Shown here one piece after another: positions 8,048 through 16,619 of a DNA stretch of 64,000 bases. The number at the start of each line of letters is the position of its first letter. Within the stretch, counting starts at the first letter, position 1. This stretch comes from Streptomyces sp. NBC_00442 (GTDB taxonomy: Bacteria; Actinomycetota; Actinomycetes; Streptomycetales; Streptomycetaceae). The position numbers and the translations under genes were made by a program. The stretch lies in assembly GCF_036014195.1 (NCBI RefSeq), contig NZ_CP107918.1:1178001-1242000 (forward strand). Reading direction: 5' to 3'. Below the pieces are notes generated by a model, which had not been told where the DNA came from, did not search any database, and saw only the letters and a program-made list of their open reading frames with translations.

Positions 8048-9589
8048 TCAGTTGATCCCGCGGTCGAGCCCGGTCCAGTACGGCTCGCGCAGCTTGAACT
8101 TCTGGATCTTGCCGGTGGCGGTACGCGGGATCGCCTCGCGGAACTCGACGCTGGTCGGCGCCTTGTAGCGGGCCATTCGCTCCTTGCAGTACGCGATGAT
8201 GTCGGCCTCCGTCACGGCGGCGCCCTGCGCAAGGACCACCAGTGCCTTGATCGTCTCGCCCCACTTCTCGTGGGGCACCCCGATGACGGCGACCTCGGCG
8301 ACGGCCGGGTGGCTGAAGATCGCGTCCTCCACCTCGATCGAGGACACGTTCTCGCCACCGGTGATGATCACGTCCTTCTTCCGGTCCGAGATCGTCAGGC
8401 AGCCGTCGCTCTCGGCGATCGTGCCGCCGTCACCGGTGTGGAACCATCCGTCCCGCAGGGCGGCGGCGCTTTCTTCCGGCTTCTCCCAGTATCCGTCGAG
8501 CACGTGGTTGGACCGGGCGAGCACCTCGCCCGAGCCGGACACCTTCAGCTTGACGCCGAGCGCGGGCACACCGGCCCGCGACAGCCTGCGCGCCCGCTCC
8601 TCGGCCGGGAGTCCCTCGTCGGCCGGGCGGGTCCGGTTCATGGTGAGCAGCGGGGACGTCTCGGTGAGCCCGTAGATCTGGAGGAACTCCCAGCCCAGTT
8701 CCTCCTCCATCCGCTGGATCATCCTGCTGGGCGGCGGTGCCCCGGCGCAGACGACCCGTACGCGGTCGCGGCCCGGGATCTCGCCCCGCCACGACGCCGC
8801 CGCGTCGAGCACCGTGTTCCACACGGCCGGGGCGCCGCACATCAGCGTGACGCCGTGCTCCTCCACCCGGCGCAGGATCTCCGGGCCGTCGACCTTGCGC
8901 AGCACGACCTGTTTCACACCGAGCCCGGCCATCACGTACGGCATGCCCCAGCCGTTGCAGTGGAACATCGGCAGGGTGTGCATGTAGACGTCGCGTTCCC
9001 AGGCGCGGGTGTGCAGTCCGAACGTCAGGCCGTTGACCCAGATGTTGCGGTGGGTCAGCTGAACTCCCTTGGGCCGCGCGGTCGTTCCGGAGGTGTAGTT
9101 GATCGTGGCCGTCGCGTCCTCGTCGGGGTTCGACCACGCTCGTGGCTCCACGCCGAAGCGCATGAGACCGGTCTCTGTCGGCTCTCCGAGCACGAACCGG
9201 TGGCGCGCCGTGACGCCGGACAGCTCCTCGTCGAGCTCGGGGTCGACGAGCAGGACCGACGCACCGCTCTGCCGCACGAGGTACTCGACCTCGTCGGGCT
9301 TGAGACGGAAGTTGACCGGCACGCAGATCCGCCCGCTCATCGGCACGGCGAACAGCAGCTCCAGCATGCGCGCGGAGTTGTGGCCGACCACCGCGATCCG
9401 CTCGCCCTCGCCGACGCCGAGAGCGTCGAATCCCGCCTGCCAGGCCCGGACCCGCTCGGCGAACCGCCCGTAGGTCAGTCCGGGCACCGGCGGGCCCGGC
9501 TGGTCGGGCTCGTCGACGACGCCGGTACTGGAGGAGAACCCCAGCTCAGCCCGGTCGAGGAAGTCCGAGACCGTCATCGGTGTCCGCAT
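8048..9589 (-). CDS. Acyl-CoA synthetase / long-chain fatty acid ligase
   Basis: A 513-residue ANL-superfamily ligase with [19 protein letters not shown], the D-G-W-F-H-T-G-D and [17 protein letters not shown] segments, and the C-terminal Lys in T-G-K-I-Q-K-F. It forms acyl-CoA thioesters for degradation or secondary metabolism. It is distinct from the downstream ligase: H-C-N-G-W-G replaces H-C-F-G-M-V in the substrate pocket region, as in acyl-CoA ligases of the AAE/DitJ-like group. ATG 9589 is chosen because GGAG lies 7 bases upstream; a longer frame to 9670 would add a repetitive Arg-rich stretch. No carrier or condensation domain is nearby, so this is not a peptide synthetase. Confidence 0.93.
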   Translation of the reverse strand: MRTPMTVSDFLDRAELGFSSSTGVVDEPDQPGPPVPGLTYGRFAERVRAWQAGFDALGVGEGERIAVVGHNSARMLELLFAVPMSGRICVPVNFRLKPDEVEYLVRQSGASVLLVDPELDEELSGVTARHRFVLGEPTETGLMRFGVEPRAWSNPDEDATATINYTSGTTARPKGVQLTHRNIWVNGLTFGLHTRAWERDVYMHTLPMFHCNGWGMPYVMAGLGVKQVVLRKVDGPEILRRVEEHGVTLMCGAPAVWNTVLDAAASWRGEIPGRDRVRVVCAGAPPPSRMIQRMEEELGWEFLQIYGLTETSPLLTMNRTRPADEGLPAEERARRLSRAGVPALGVKLKVSGSGEVLARSNHVLDGYWEKPEESAAALRDGWFHTGDGGTIAESDGCLTISDRKKDVIITGGENVSSIEVEDAIFSHPAVAEVAVIGVPHEKWGETIKALVVLAQGAAVTEADIIAYCKERMARYKAPTSVEFREAIPRTATGKIQKFKLREPYWTGLDRGIN

Positions 9590-9902
9590 CGCTCTTCTCC
9601 CCTGTGTCCGCTGGACCCACTGTGTCCGCCGTGTCCGCGAGATCCACGGCACGTATGGCATGTACCGCATGTGTCGGAGGAAGTCTGGTACCTACCGGCG
9701 CCCCGAGCGGCCCAAATGACGAATTGCCCTGCTCAGAGCGGCGAGGAGGCGGGCGTGGGCGGACGGCCCAAGGCGGAGGGCTGGGGCTCAGGGGGGCGGG
9801 GCGTGGGCCGGGGCGCCCGGCGGGCGAGGCCCGCGGGCCGGCGGGGTCGGCGGGGTCGGCGGGCCGGCGGGGTCGGCCGGGGAGCGGGGCCGGCCGGGGC
9901 CC
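9590..9902. other. Intergenic region with two repeat tracts
   Basis: No gene is apparent. The left part (about 9600-9660) repeats GTGTCCGC. The right part (about 9780-9900) is a G-rich strand tract of GGCGGGGTC units that could form G-quadruplexes. It separates the 5' end of the ligase gene from the 3' end of the XRE regulator gene. Confidence 0.6.
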
Positions 9903-10733
9903 TCAGTCGTCGAGTGCGCGAAGGGCCGCCTCGGACGCGGAGTCGTCGGGGAGGTAGGCCAGAAAGTGGTGTCCGGGTTCGTCGACCGCGGCGAGCTTGA
10001 CGGAACGCAGACGCAGTTCGCCCGCGACGGGGTGCCGGAAGCGTTTCACGGCCGGGCGGAACTCGGCGGTCTCCCGCTCCGCGAGCCAGCGCGCGGCGTG
10101 CGCGTCCTGCCCGATCGCCTCGATGATCTCGGCATACCTCGGATCGTGCGGCCGGCGGGCGGCCCGCGCCCTGAACTGGCCGAGCAGCGTGCGGGCTTCG
10201 GGCTCCCAGTCGGCGAGCAGCATCCGGCACGGCGGCCAACGGAACACCAGCCAGAGCATGTTGCGCCGCTTGGGCGGCACCCGGGCCAGGTCGGTCACGA
10301 GCGCGGCGTAGGCGCTGTTCCACGCCAGCAGGTCCCAGTGCGGGTCGATGACCATCGCCGGGTGCGGAAGCAGTGCGTCGACCAGGGAGCGCAGGTTCGG
10401 CGAGACCCAGCCGGCCGAGGCGACGGGCGGCGCGGCGGCGTCCTCCGCGAACGACAGTACGTGGGCGGTTTCGGCGGGGCCCAGCCGAAGAGCACGCGCG
10501 ACCGCCCGCAGCACCTGCTCCGAGGTACGCACGCGGCCCTGTTCGAGCCACGCGTACCAGGACGTACTGATCCCCGCGGACTCGGCGACCTCCGCGCGGC
10601 GCAGACCAGGGGTGCGCCGGCGCGGCGTGACGGGCAGCCCCAACTCCCCGGGCGCCAGGCGCTCCCGCCGCGAGCGGAGGAACGCGCCCAGTTCGGCGCG
10701 GGGGTCACTTGTGGTGATGTCCGGGTACGTCAC
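9903..10733 (-). CDS. XRE-family regulator with MmyB-like ligand domain
   Basis: A 276-residue regulator. Residues ~10-80 hold an XRE helix-turn-helix (R-R-E-R-L...T-P-G-L-R-R-A-E-V-A...G-I-S-x-x-W-Y-A-W-L-E-Q-G-R). Residues ~100-270 hold the MmyB-like PAS-related domain (D-P-H-W-D-L-L-A-W-N-S-A-Y; N-M-L-W-L-V-F; H-H-F-L-A-Y). These actinobacterial regulators usually control a divergent oxidoreductase or exporter, and here an MFS transporter starts 196 bp away in the opposite direction. GTG 10733 fits the family start; the frame stays open to 10898 through a low-complexity tract that is not protein-like. Confidence 0.88.
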   Translation of the reverse strand: MTYPDITTSDPRAELGAFLRSRRERLAPGELGLPVTPRRRTPGLRRAEVAESAGISTSWYAWLEQGRVRTSEQVLRAVARALRLGPAETAHVLSFAEDAAAPPVASAGWVSPNLRSLVDALLPHPAMVIDPHWDLLAWNSAYAALVTDLARVPPKRRNMLWLVFRWPPCRMLLADWEPEARTLLGQFRARAARRPHDPRYAEIIEAIGQDAHAARWLAERETAEFRPAVKRFRHPVAGELRLRSVKLAAVDEPGHHFLAYLPDDSASEAALRALDD

Positions 10734-10744
10734 GACGTCAGCAT

Positions 10745-10862
10745 GCCTCTGTCTCCGCGTCCGCCTCTGCCTGTGTCTGGCGTGTGCCTCTGCCTGCGTC
10801 TGTTGTCTGTTGTCTGTGCCTGTGCCTATGTCTCTGCCTGTGTCTCCGTCGCGGATGTGCCT
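10745..10862. repeat. CTGTGYCT-type low-complexity tract
   Basis: About 118 bp of irregular tandem units based on TCTGCCTGTGTC / GTCTGTTGTCTG. It occupies most of the intergenic space between the divergent XRE regulator and MFS transporter genes. The strand is strongly pyrimidine- and TG-biased. It probably expanded by slippage and may influence expression of the pair. Confidence 0.8.
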
Positions 10863-10928
10863 CACCGTGTCAGCGATGCTAATCGGCTGAGCGGACACGG
10901 GCCCGGCTCCCCCTGCTGAGCTGAGGAC

Positions 10929-12287
10929 ATGACCCTTTCACCGCCTCGCCGGAGACTGCTCTGCGCCGCAGGGTTCGTCAGCAACTTCGACCGCTTCTCG
11001 ATCGCTCCCATGCTCCTGCTCATCGGATCGGGCCTGGGGGTGCCGCTCGGCACGGCCGCGCTCGCGGCGAGCGCCTACACCCTCGGTTACGGGCTCGCCC
11101 AGCCGTTCTGGGGCATGGCGAGCGACCGTTACGGACGGGTGCGGGTGATGCGCCTGTCGCTCGCCGCCGCCGCGCTGGGAGCGCTCTCATCCGCGGTGAC
11201 GCCGGACGCGGCCTCGCTGGTCGTGGTGCGAGGGCTGACCGGGGCCTGTTTCGCGGCCGCCATCGCCGGCTCCCTGACGTACGTGGGTGACACGGTCGCA
11301 CCGGCCGAACGGCAGCGCGCGCTGAGCTCGTTGATGTCGGCCTTCGCGCTGGGCACCGCACTGGCCACCGTCGTCGCCGGGGTGCTGGCCCACTGGGTGA
11401 GCTGGCGCCTGGTGTTCGCGCTCCCGGGCCTGCTCGCCGGATATCTCGCGTGGGCCCTGCGACGCCTGCCCGAGCCCGCGCTCGCACCACGCGAGGGCGG
11501 GGCGCTCCGTACCGTCGTTCGGTCACGCTGGCAGTGGTACGTGATGGGCGTGGCCCTGCTCGAAGGGGGCGTCCTGCTGGGCTGCTTCACCTATCTGCCG
11601 CCCGCGCTGGAGTCGCTGGGCGCGGCCCCGGCGACCGCGGGGGCGGTGGCGGCGCTGTACGGGGCGGCGGCGATGGGCGGCGCCCAGGTGGTACGGCGGC
11701 CCGCCCGGCGGCTCGGTCCGGTCACGCTGATCGTGGTCGGCGGCGCCCAGGTGACGCTCGCCTACGCCGTCGCCGCGGTGCACCCGTCCCTGGTGACGCT
11801 GGGCGTGAGCGCGGTGCTGCTCGGCGGCGGGTGGGCGTTCCTGCACTCGACGGTCCAGGCGTGGGCGACGCTGCTGGTGCCTCGGGCTCGGGCGAGCGGG
11901 ATCGCCCTGTTCGGAGTGGCCCTGTACCTGGGCAGCGCCCTGGGCACGGGACTCGCCTCCGGAGCGGCCCAACAGGGCGCGTTCCAGGGCCTGTTCACGG
12001 TCGCGGCGATACTTGCCGTCCCCCTGACCGCCCTGGCGGCGTACGGCCGCCGCCGATACGGGCGCGACGGTGGGGACGATGTTCGGGGCGGGGAGAGAAC
12101 TGGGGATGGGGCCCGGGGCGGGGGCGGGACCCGGGACCGGGTTGGGACCCGGGACGAGGCCCGGAGCGGGGACGAGGCCCGGAGCGGGGACGGCTGTCCG
12201 CCGCGCCGAGAGCGCTCTCGGCGGGCGGCGGACCGCAGGCCGTCCGACCCCCGTACGGTCCGGCCTGCCCGAGCCCGGCGGCGCTGA
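10929..12287 (+). CDS. MFS transporter
   Basis: A 452-residue major facilitator protein with about 12 predicted membrane segments in residues 1-375. Motif A is seen as G-M-A-S-D-R-Y-G-R-V-R-V between segments 2 and 3. It is likely a proton-driven drug or metabolite exporter, judging from its position opposite an MmyB-like regulator. A GAGG element lies just before ATG 10929. The last ~75 residues are a charged, repetitive Arg/Gly/Asp tail encoded by a DNA minisatellite, which is absent from typical MFS proteins and looks like a repeat-driven C-terminal extension. Confidence 0.88.
   Translation: MTLSPPRRRLLCAAGFVSNFDRFSIAPMLLLIGSGLGVPLGTAALAASAYTLGYGLAQPFWGMASDRYGRVRVMRLSLAAAALGALSSAVTPDAASLVVVRGLTGACFAAAIAGSLTYVGDTVAPAERQRALSSLMSAFALGTALATVVAGVLAHWVSWRLVFALPGLLAGYLAWALRRLPEPALAPREGGALRTVVRSRWQWYVMGVALLEGGVLLGCFTYLPPALESLGAAPATAGAVAALYGAAAMGGAQVVRRPARRLGPVTLIVVGGAQVTLAYAVAAVHPSLVTLGVSAVLLGGGWAFLHSTVQAWATLLVPRARASGIALFGVALYLGSALGTGLASGAAQQGAFQGLFTVAAILAVPLTALAAYGRRRYGRDGGDDVRGGERTGDGARGGGGTRDRVGTRDEARSGDEARSGDGCPPRRERSRRAADRRPSDPRTVRPARARRR
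12090..12195 (+). repeat. GC-rich minisatellite in the MFS 3' end
   Basis: Imperfect units based on GGGACCCGGGAC, ending in two near-identical 18-bp copies of GGGACGAGGCCCGGAGCG. It encodes T-R-D-x-x-x-x and E-A-R-S-G-D repeats at the end of the MFS protein. Confidence 0.75.
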
Positions 12288-12304
12288 CTCGCCGCCGCTC
12301 GTGG

Positions 12305-12487
12305 CTACTTGTCGGCGGTCAGCGTGCCGGCCGCGCCCCAGCTGTCCGTGGGGACCTCGTGGATCCACACCTGCACGGTCTCGGCCGGAATCTTGTACGC
12401 GTCGACGAACGCGTCCGTGACGCGCTTGACCAGGTCGCGCTTGAGCTCGACGTCGCGGGGGCCCTGCTGGATGGTGACGATGGGCAT
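12305..12487 (-). CDS. 4-oxalocrotonate tautomerase family enzyme
   Basis: A 60-residue member of the 4-oxalocrotonate tautomerase family. After Met removal the protein begins with Pro (P-I-V-T-I-Q), the catalytic base, and a conserved Arg follows near residue 10. These small hexameric enzymes tautomerise enol and keto acids in aromatic degradation, but many bacterial copies have unknown substrates. GGAG lies upstream of ATG 12487. It follows the LysR gene on the same strand after 137 bp, so it may be cotranscribed with it. Confidence 0.9.
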   Translation of the reverse strand: MPIVTIQQGPRDVELKRDLVKRVTDAFVDAYKIPAETVQVWIHEVPTDSWGAAGTLTADK

Positions 12488-12624
12488 GACCGACTCCTCT
12501 GTCAGCGGCGGCTTCCCGGCCTGTCCGGGTCGCTCACCGGCGTGACCTCAGTCCATCGGATCCGTACCGCCCGACCAAGGGCCAGAGCGCGACCGCAGCG
12601 ATCAGCTTTCGTGATCGCTGCTGG

Positions 12625-13506
12625 TCAATGGGGTTGAAGCGGGGTCGGCCCCGCTGAACACGCTCTCAGGAGCGACTCGACGGCGGCCGGGGCGCGCTCG
12701 GCGCCGACCACGAGGGCGGTGGGCAGGGAGAGACCCGGGGCGCGCACCGGCCGGAAGGCGACGCGCGGGGCGTGCAGCGCGCGGGCGTGGGCGGCGTACA
12801 CGACGGTCCACAGCGAGCCGAGCCCGATGGCGGCCAGGCTGTTCTGGAGCGAGCCGCCGGCGGGGCCGGGGACCGGCTCGAAACCGGCGGCGTGGCAGGC
12901 GCCCACGACCAGATCGACGAGCGCGGGGTTGGAGCGGCGGTCGGTGATGCACAGGGGAAGCGCGGCAAGGTCTGAGAGCGCTATCTCCTCGTGGCCGGCG
13001 AGGGGATGGCCGGCGGGGAGAGCGACGACCAGCGGGTCCTCCCACAGAGGCACGATGCGCAGACCGGGTGCGGGTTCCGGGGAGCGTACGAAGGCGGCGT
13101 CGAGCCGGCCGTCGGCGACCTGCGCGAGGCGCTCGCGGGCGGGCGCCTGGGTCAGCTCGACCGCGACGCCGGGGGCGAGCCCGGCGAAGACGCCGAGGAC
13201 CCGGTCGAGGTGCTCGCCGAGTCCGTTGCTGGTGCCGAGCCGCAGGGTCGGGCGTTCACGGACGGAGGCCCTGGCCCGCTCGGCGGCGGCCAGCACCTCC
13301 CGCGCCTCGGGCAGCAATCGCTCTCCGGCCGCGGTGAGGCGCACGTACCGCGGCGACCGGTCGAAGAGATCGCACCCCAACTCGCTTTCCAATCGCCGTA
13401 CTTGTTGGCTCACCGCCGACTGGACGATGTGCAGTCGCTCGGCGGCCCGCCCGAAGTGGAGTTCCTCGGCGACGGTGACGAAGTAGCTGAGCTGCCGCAG
13501 TTCCAT
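12625..13506 (-). CDS. LysR-family transcriptional regulator
   Basis: A 293-residue LysR regulator. Residues 1-60 carry the winged helix (M-E-L-R-Q-L-S-Y-F-V-T-V-A-E-E-L-H-F-G-R-A-A-E-R-L-H; S-A-V-S-Q-Q-V-R-R-L-E), and residues ~88-290 the periplasmic-binding-like effector domain. ATG 13506 matches the family start; the frame extends to 13545 without support. It lies divergent to a LysE-type exporter (starts 227 bp apart) and upstream of the tautomerase gene; either or both may be targets. Confidence 0.93.
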   Translation of the reverse strand: MELRQLSYFVTVAEELHFGRAAERLHIVQSAVSQQVRRLESELGCDLFDRSPRYVRLTAAGERLLPEAREVLAAAERARASVRERPTLRLGTSNGLGEHLDRVLGVFAGLAPGVAVELTQAPARERLAQVADGRLDAAFVRSPEPAPGLRIVPLWEDPLVVALPAGHPLAGHEEIALSDLAALPLCITDRRSNPALVDLVVGACHAAGFEPVPGPAGGSLQNSLAAIGLGSLWTVVYAAHARALHAPRVAFRPVRAPGLSLPTALVVGAERAPAAVESLLRACSAGPTPLQPH

Positions 13507-13732
13507 GCGGGCGACTGTACGAGAACGCGCCCCGGCCCTGCGCACACCGGCCCCGCACGGGGCTCCCGGGGCCTGCGCCGCCCCAGAACCCGATCCGCAC
13601 CTGTCCCCCGACCGCGCCCGATCCGCGCTCGTCCGCGCACCGGAGGAGGCAGGGAACTTCGCGTGGGCCGGGCACTGCTCAGCCCGGGGCAGGACGTCGG
13701 CGCCCTGGGCTCATGGGCACGGGTGAGGTTGA

Positions 13733-14401
13733 ATGGCGGCCATGGTGTCCACCGATCGCTACCTCGCCTTCGCCGCGATGTCCCTCCTGGTGATCGCGAT
13801 CCCCGGGCCGAGCGTGCTGTTCGTGATCGGCCGGGCCCTGGCGCACGGCCGCCGCACCGCCCTCGCGACGGTCCTCGGCAACGTCCTCGGCTCCTACGTG
13901 CTGGTCTGCGCGGTGGCGCTGGGGATCGGCGCGCTGGTGGAGCGTTCGGCCGCGGTGTTCATGGCGGTGAAGCTGGCGGGGGCCGCGTATCTCGTCCTGC
14001 TCGGGGTGCAGGCCTATCGGCACCGCAAGGAGATGCGGCTCGGGGTGGCGGCCATCGGTGAGGCGGCGGCCGCGGCGCGGCCGGCTCATGGCGACATGCG
14101 GACCGTCGCGGACGGCGTCCTGGTAGGCGTCACCAACCCCAAGGGCATCGTGTTCTTCGCCGCGGTACTGCCGCAGTTCGTGGACCACACGGCCGGGCAT
14201 CTGCCGTCGCAGATGCTGCTGCTCGGGCTGATCCCCATCACGATCGGCCTGATCACGGACACCCTCTGGGGCCTGGGCGCGGCAGCGGCCCGTGGCTGGT
14301 TCGCGCGCTCCGAGCGACGGCTCTCGCTGATCGGCGGCGCGGGCGGCTTCGCGATGATCGGACTCGGCGTGACGGTGGCGGCGACGGGCCGCGCCGACTG
14401 A
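13733..14401 (+). CDS. LysE-family amino acid or metabolite exporter
   Basis: A 222-residue membrane protein of the LysE/RhtB family with about six hydrophobic segments. The signature I-P-G-P-S-V-L-F-V-I lies near residue 23 and G-V-T-N-P-K-G-I-V-F-F in the middle. Members export amino acids or homoserine lactones; the substrate here is unknown. GAGG lies a few bases before ATG 13733; ATG 13742 is an alternative. The LysR gene on the opposite strand is a plausible regulator. Confidence 0.9.
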   Translation: MAAMVSTDRYLAFAAMSLLVIAIPGPSVLFVIGRALAHGRRTALATVLGNVLGSYVLVCAVALGIGALVERSAAVFMAVKLAGAAYLVLLGVQAYRHRKEMRLGVAAIGEAAAAARPAHGDMRTVADGVLVGVTNPKGIVFFAAVLPQFVDHTAGHLPSQMLLLGLIPITIGLITDTLWGLGAAAARGWFARSERRLSLIGGAGGFAMIGLGVTVAATGRAD

Positions 14402-14712
14402 ACGCCGCCTGAGCCCGAAGGCACTCGACACCGGACGCACTCGACGCCCCGAGGCACTCGGCATCCGGCATCCGGCCTCTGGCAGCACTCGACACCCGGT
14501 GGGATGAAGCCGTCGCGCGGCCCTGCTCCCGCACCACCGGTCTCCGCCGGCCCGCGCCCCCGCGCCGACCTGCACCAGGAACGCGTCAAAATCGGTGGCA
14601 GCGGGGTCAATACCGTGTCAGCGCGGGAGACCGGGGCGGCGGCGGGGGCATACCTTCAGGCGCACGGGCGCATGACGCGTACGGCATCCGCACTCCCGCA
14701 CCGGAGGACACC
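14402..14712. other. Intergenic region with GCACTCGACACCGG repeats
   Basis: No gene is supported. Bases 14421-14500 hold at least four imperfect copies of GCACTCGACRCC-type units. The right end carries the GGAGG ribosome site of the next gene. Confidence 0.55.
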
Positions 14713-15063
14713 ATGGACAGCCTCACCATCGAGGACGCCGATCCCGAAGAACGCCCCCCGGCAGGGCCGCTGTATGTGCCGGTTCGGCTCGGCTCTGCCG
14801 GAGGACACCAACTACGTTTCCTGCGCGATGAGTTCGGCGCGCGTACCGCGGTGGGCTTCACGAGCCGGGACCGGCTGACCGCCGTCCTGGGCGGCGACCA
14901 GAGGTGGATCCGGCTGGCGGAGCCGGCGTTGAGAGCGCTCTCAGCACCGCTCGGTGTGACCTGCCTGACGGTGGATCCGGTACTCACCCCGCCGGTCCCG
15001 CACAGCCGCCAGTGCCAGACCCCGCCCCTGTGCGCCCGCCGGGACCACGCCCTGAGCCGCTGA
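14713..15063 (+). CDS. SAV_915-like (SseB-related) small protein
   Basis: A 116-residue protein with the core L-Y-V-P-V-R-L ... A-V-G-F-T-S-x-x-R-L-T-A-V-L-G ... R-L-A-E-P-A-L-R-A-L-x-x-P-L-G-V-x-x-L-T-V-D-P, found in the streptomycete SAV_915 group, which I relate to SseB-like domains. Its function is unknown. A GGAGG ribosome site precedes ATG 14713. The C-terminal ~25 residues are Pro/Cys/His-rich and variable. Confidence 0.75.
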   Translation: MDSLTIEDADPEERPPAGPLYVPVRLGSAGGHQLRFLRDEFGARTAVGFTSRDRLTAVLGGDQRWIRLAEPALRALSAPLGVTCLTVDPVLTPPVPHSRQCQTPPLCARRDHALSR

Positions 15064-15149
15064 CGGGTTCCGGCTTGGGCGTCCCACCCGCGCCGCGCGG
15101 GCGTGTGCCCGATGGCGAGGGCCTGCCCGTCCAAGCGGTGGGAGCGCTC

Positions 15150-16292
15150 TCAGACGGCGGCGAAGTCCCCGAACCGCACGTCGCATGAGGTGGCCGACGT
15201 CATGTCGGCCAGCAGCCGCGCTCCCTCCTCCGCGACCTCCGCGCGGCGCGCCCGCCCGAGCTTGCCGAACGGCTGCACGGTGAGCAGCGCGTGTCCGCCC
15301 GTCTGCTCCGCGATGCGCCAGATCCCGGCGAGGAATCCGTCGACGAGCAGCGTGCGGTGCGCCTGATTCCCGCTCCAGCTGCGGCCCCTGTGCTCGGCCG
15401 GAACGATCCGGGTCCGGTCGGCGTGCGAGAGCAGCAGGTTGTCGAACTCGGGCAGGAGGCGCACCGGGGCCGGAGTGTCCTCGTGGGGCCGGGTGGCGTC
15501 CGGCAGGTCGAAGAGTTCGACGCCGTTCTCGTCCTGGAAGACCGCCAGCCGAGGGCGCAGCCGGTCGAAGACGCCGGCGAGCCGGGTCAGGCCGGCCCAG
15601 GTCTGCATGTCCTTGACCGAGGCCGGGCCGAAGGCCCCCAGGTAGCGCAGCACGGTTTCGTCGGGCGCGGGCACGGGCCGGGCCGGACGGCCGAGCCAGT
15701 GCTCCACCGTGGTGAGCGCTACCTGGCCGCTACGGTCCCACAGGCCGCGCGGGGTGACCTGTACCAGCGGGAGTACGCAGCGCGCGGCGACGGACAGGGC
15801 GAAGGGATCCGCGTCCGGCCACTGCTTCAGGAGCGCCACGCGGAGTTCCTTCATGGTGCGCGGCCGGTCCTCGACCTGGGCGCGTACGACCTCGCCGAGC
15901 CGCTCCGTGTCGACCCCGGCCAGCCCCTTGCGGAAGGTGTTCAGCTCGCGGTCCCGCGCCGCCTGTACCAGCGGGCGCAGGGTGAGAGCGTCGTCCGCGG
16001 TGTGCGTGTGGATGGTGGACCGCATGGTGACGATGCGCACGACCTCACGCCGTTCCATCAGCTCCGAGAGCGCTTCCGGCCGGAACCCGGCGAGCCGGGA
16101 CCAGAGGGCGAAGTAGGGCGGCTTGACGTTCTGCGCCTGGAGCCCGAGCAGGTGGGCGACGGCGTCCTTGGGTGTGTGCGTGGGGCTGCGTCGGAGCAGG
16201 AGCTGTCGGTCGAGAGTGGCGCGATTGAGCGCGCGGCGCGAGAGCACGGGGTGGGTGCGCCGGGGTGCGCCGGTGCCGGTTTTCGAGGCCAT
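15150..16292 (-). CDS. AlkZ/YcaQ-like winged-helix DNA glycosylase
   Basis: A 380-residue member of the HTH_42 (AlkZ/YcaQ) family. It has the Q-x-Q-type motif in L-G-L-Q-A-Q-N-V-K-P-P-Y-F-A-L-W-S-R near residue 50, then the R-x-T-M-R-S-T-I-H segment and tandem winged helices. Characterised members excise interstrand crosslinks or alkylated bases and often protect antibiotic producers from their own genotoxins; others repair general damage. No genotoxin cluster is visible here. ATG 16292 fits the basic N-terminal start; the upstream in-frame stretch is Arg/Gly-rich and unsupported. Confidence 0.85.
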   Translation of the reverse strand: MASKTGTGAPRRTHPVLSRRALNRATLDRQLLLRRSPTHTPKDAVAHLLGLQAQNVKPPYFALWSRLAGFRPEALSELMERREVVRIVTMRSTIHTHTADDALTLRPLVQAARDRELNTFRKGLAGVDTERLGEVVRAQVEDRPRTMKELRVALLKQWPDADPFALSVAARCVLPLVQVTPRGLWDRSGQVALTTVEHWLGRPARPVPAPDETVLRYLGAFGPASVKDMQTWAGLTRLAGVFDRLRPRLAVFQDENGVELFDLPDATRPHEDTPAPVRLLPEFDNLLLSHADRTRIVPAEHRGRSWSGNQAHRTLLVDGFLAGIWRIAEQTGGHALLTVQPFGKLGRARRAEVAEEGARLLADMTSATSCDVRFGDFAAV

Positions 16293-16619
16293 GGCGCGCA
16301 CCGTACTCCACGCCGGTGGCCGGGCCCGCCCCGCCAACCCGGCCCCGCCCCCCGCTCCCGGCCTCCCCCTTTTGGCGGCGCTTGGCAGCCCTCTCAAGCG
16401 CCGCGTTCGAGCGCCCCGGCCCCCGCCCCGGAGGCCCGCCGTCCGGACAAGGAGGTACAAGGACGTATGACGACGTGCGCTGACGTGCTACGACGTACCA
16501 GGACGTCCACGGCGTGCCCATGCCCGCGCCATTTGAGGCGTATATCCTGCTGCGGGGGCATGCAGACGAACATTTCGGCCGCCCGCCGGGCCGGTCGCAG
16601 AGCGGGAGGTGAGGTGGCC

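Noticed and set aside
6330..9589. Two adjacent AMP-binding genes as part of a peptide or polyketide synthesis cluster
   Set aside because: Neither has a carrier domain and no condensation, ketosynthase or thioesterase gene is nearby; both fit fatty acid or aryl acid CoA ligases.
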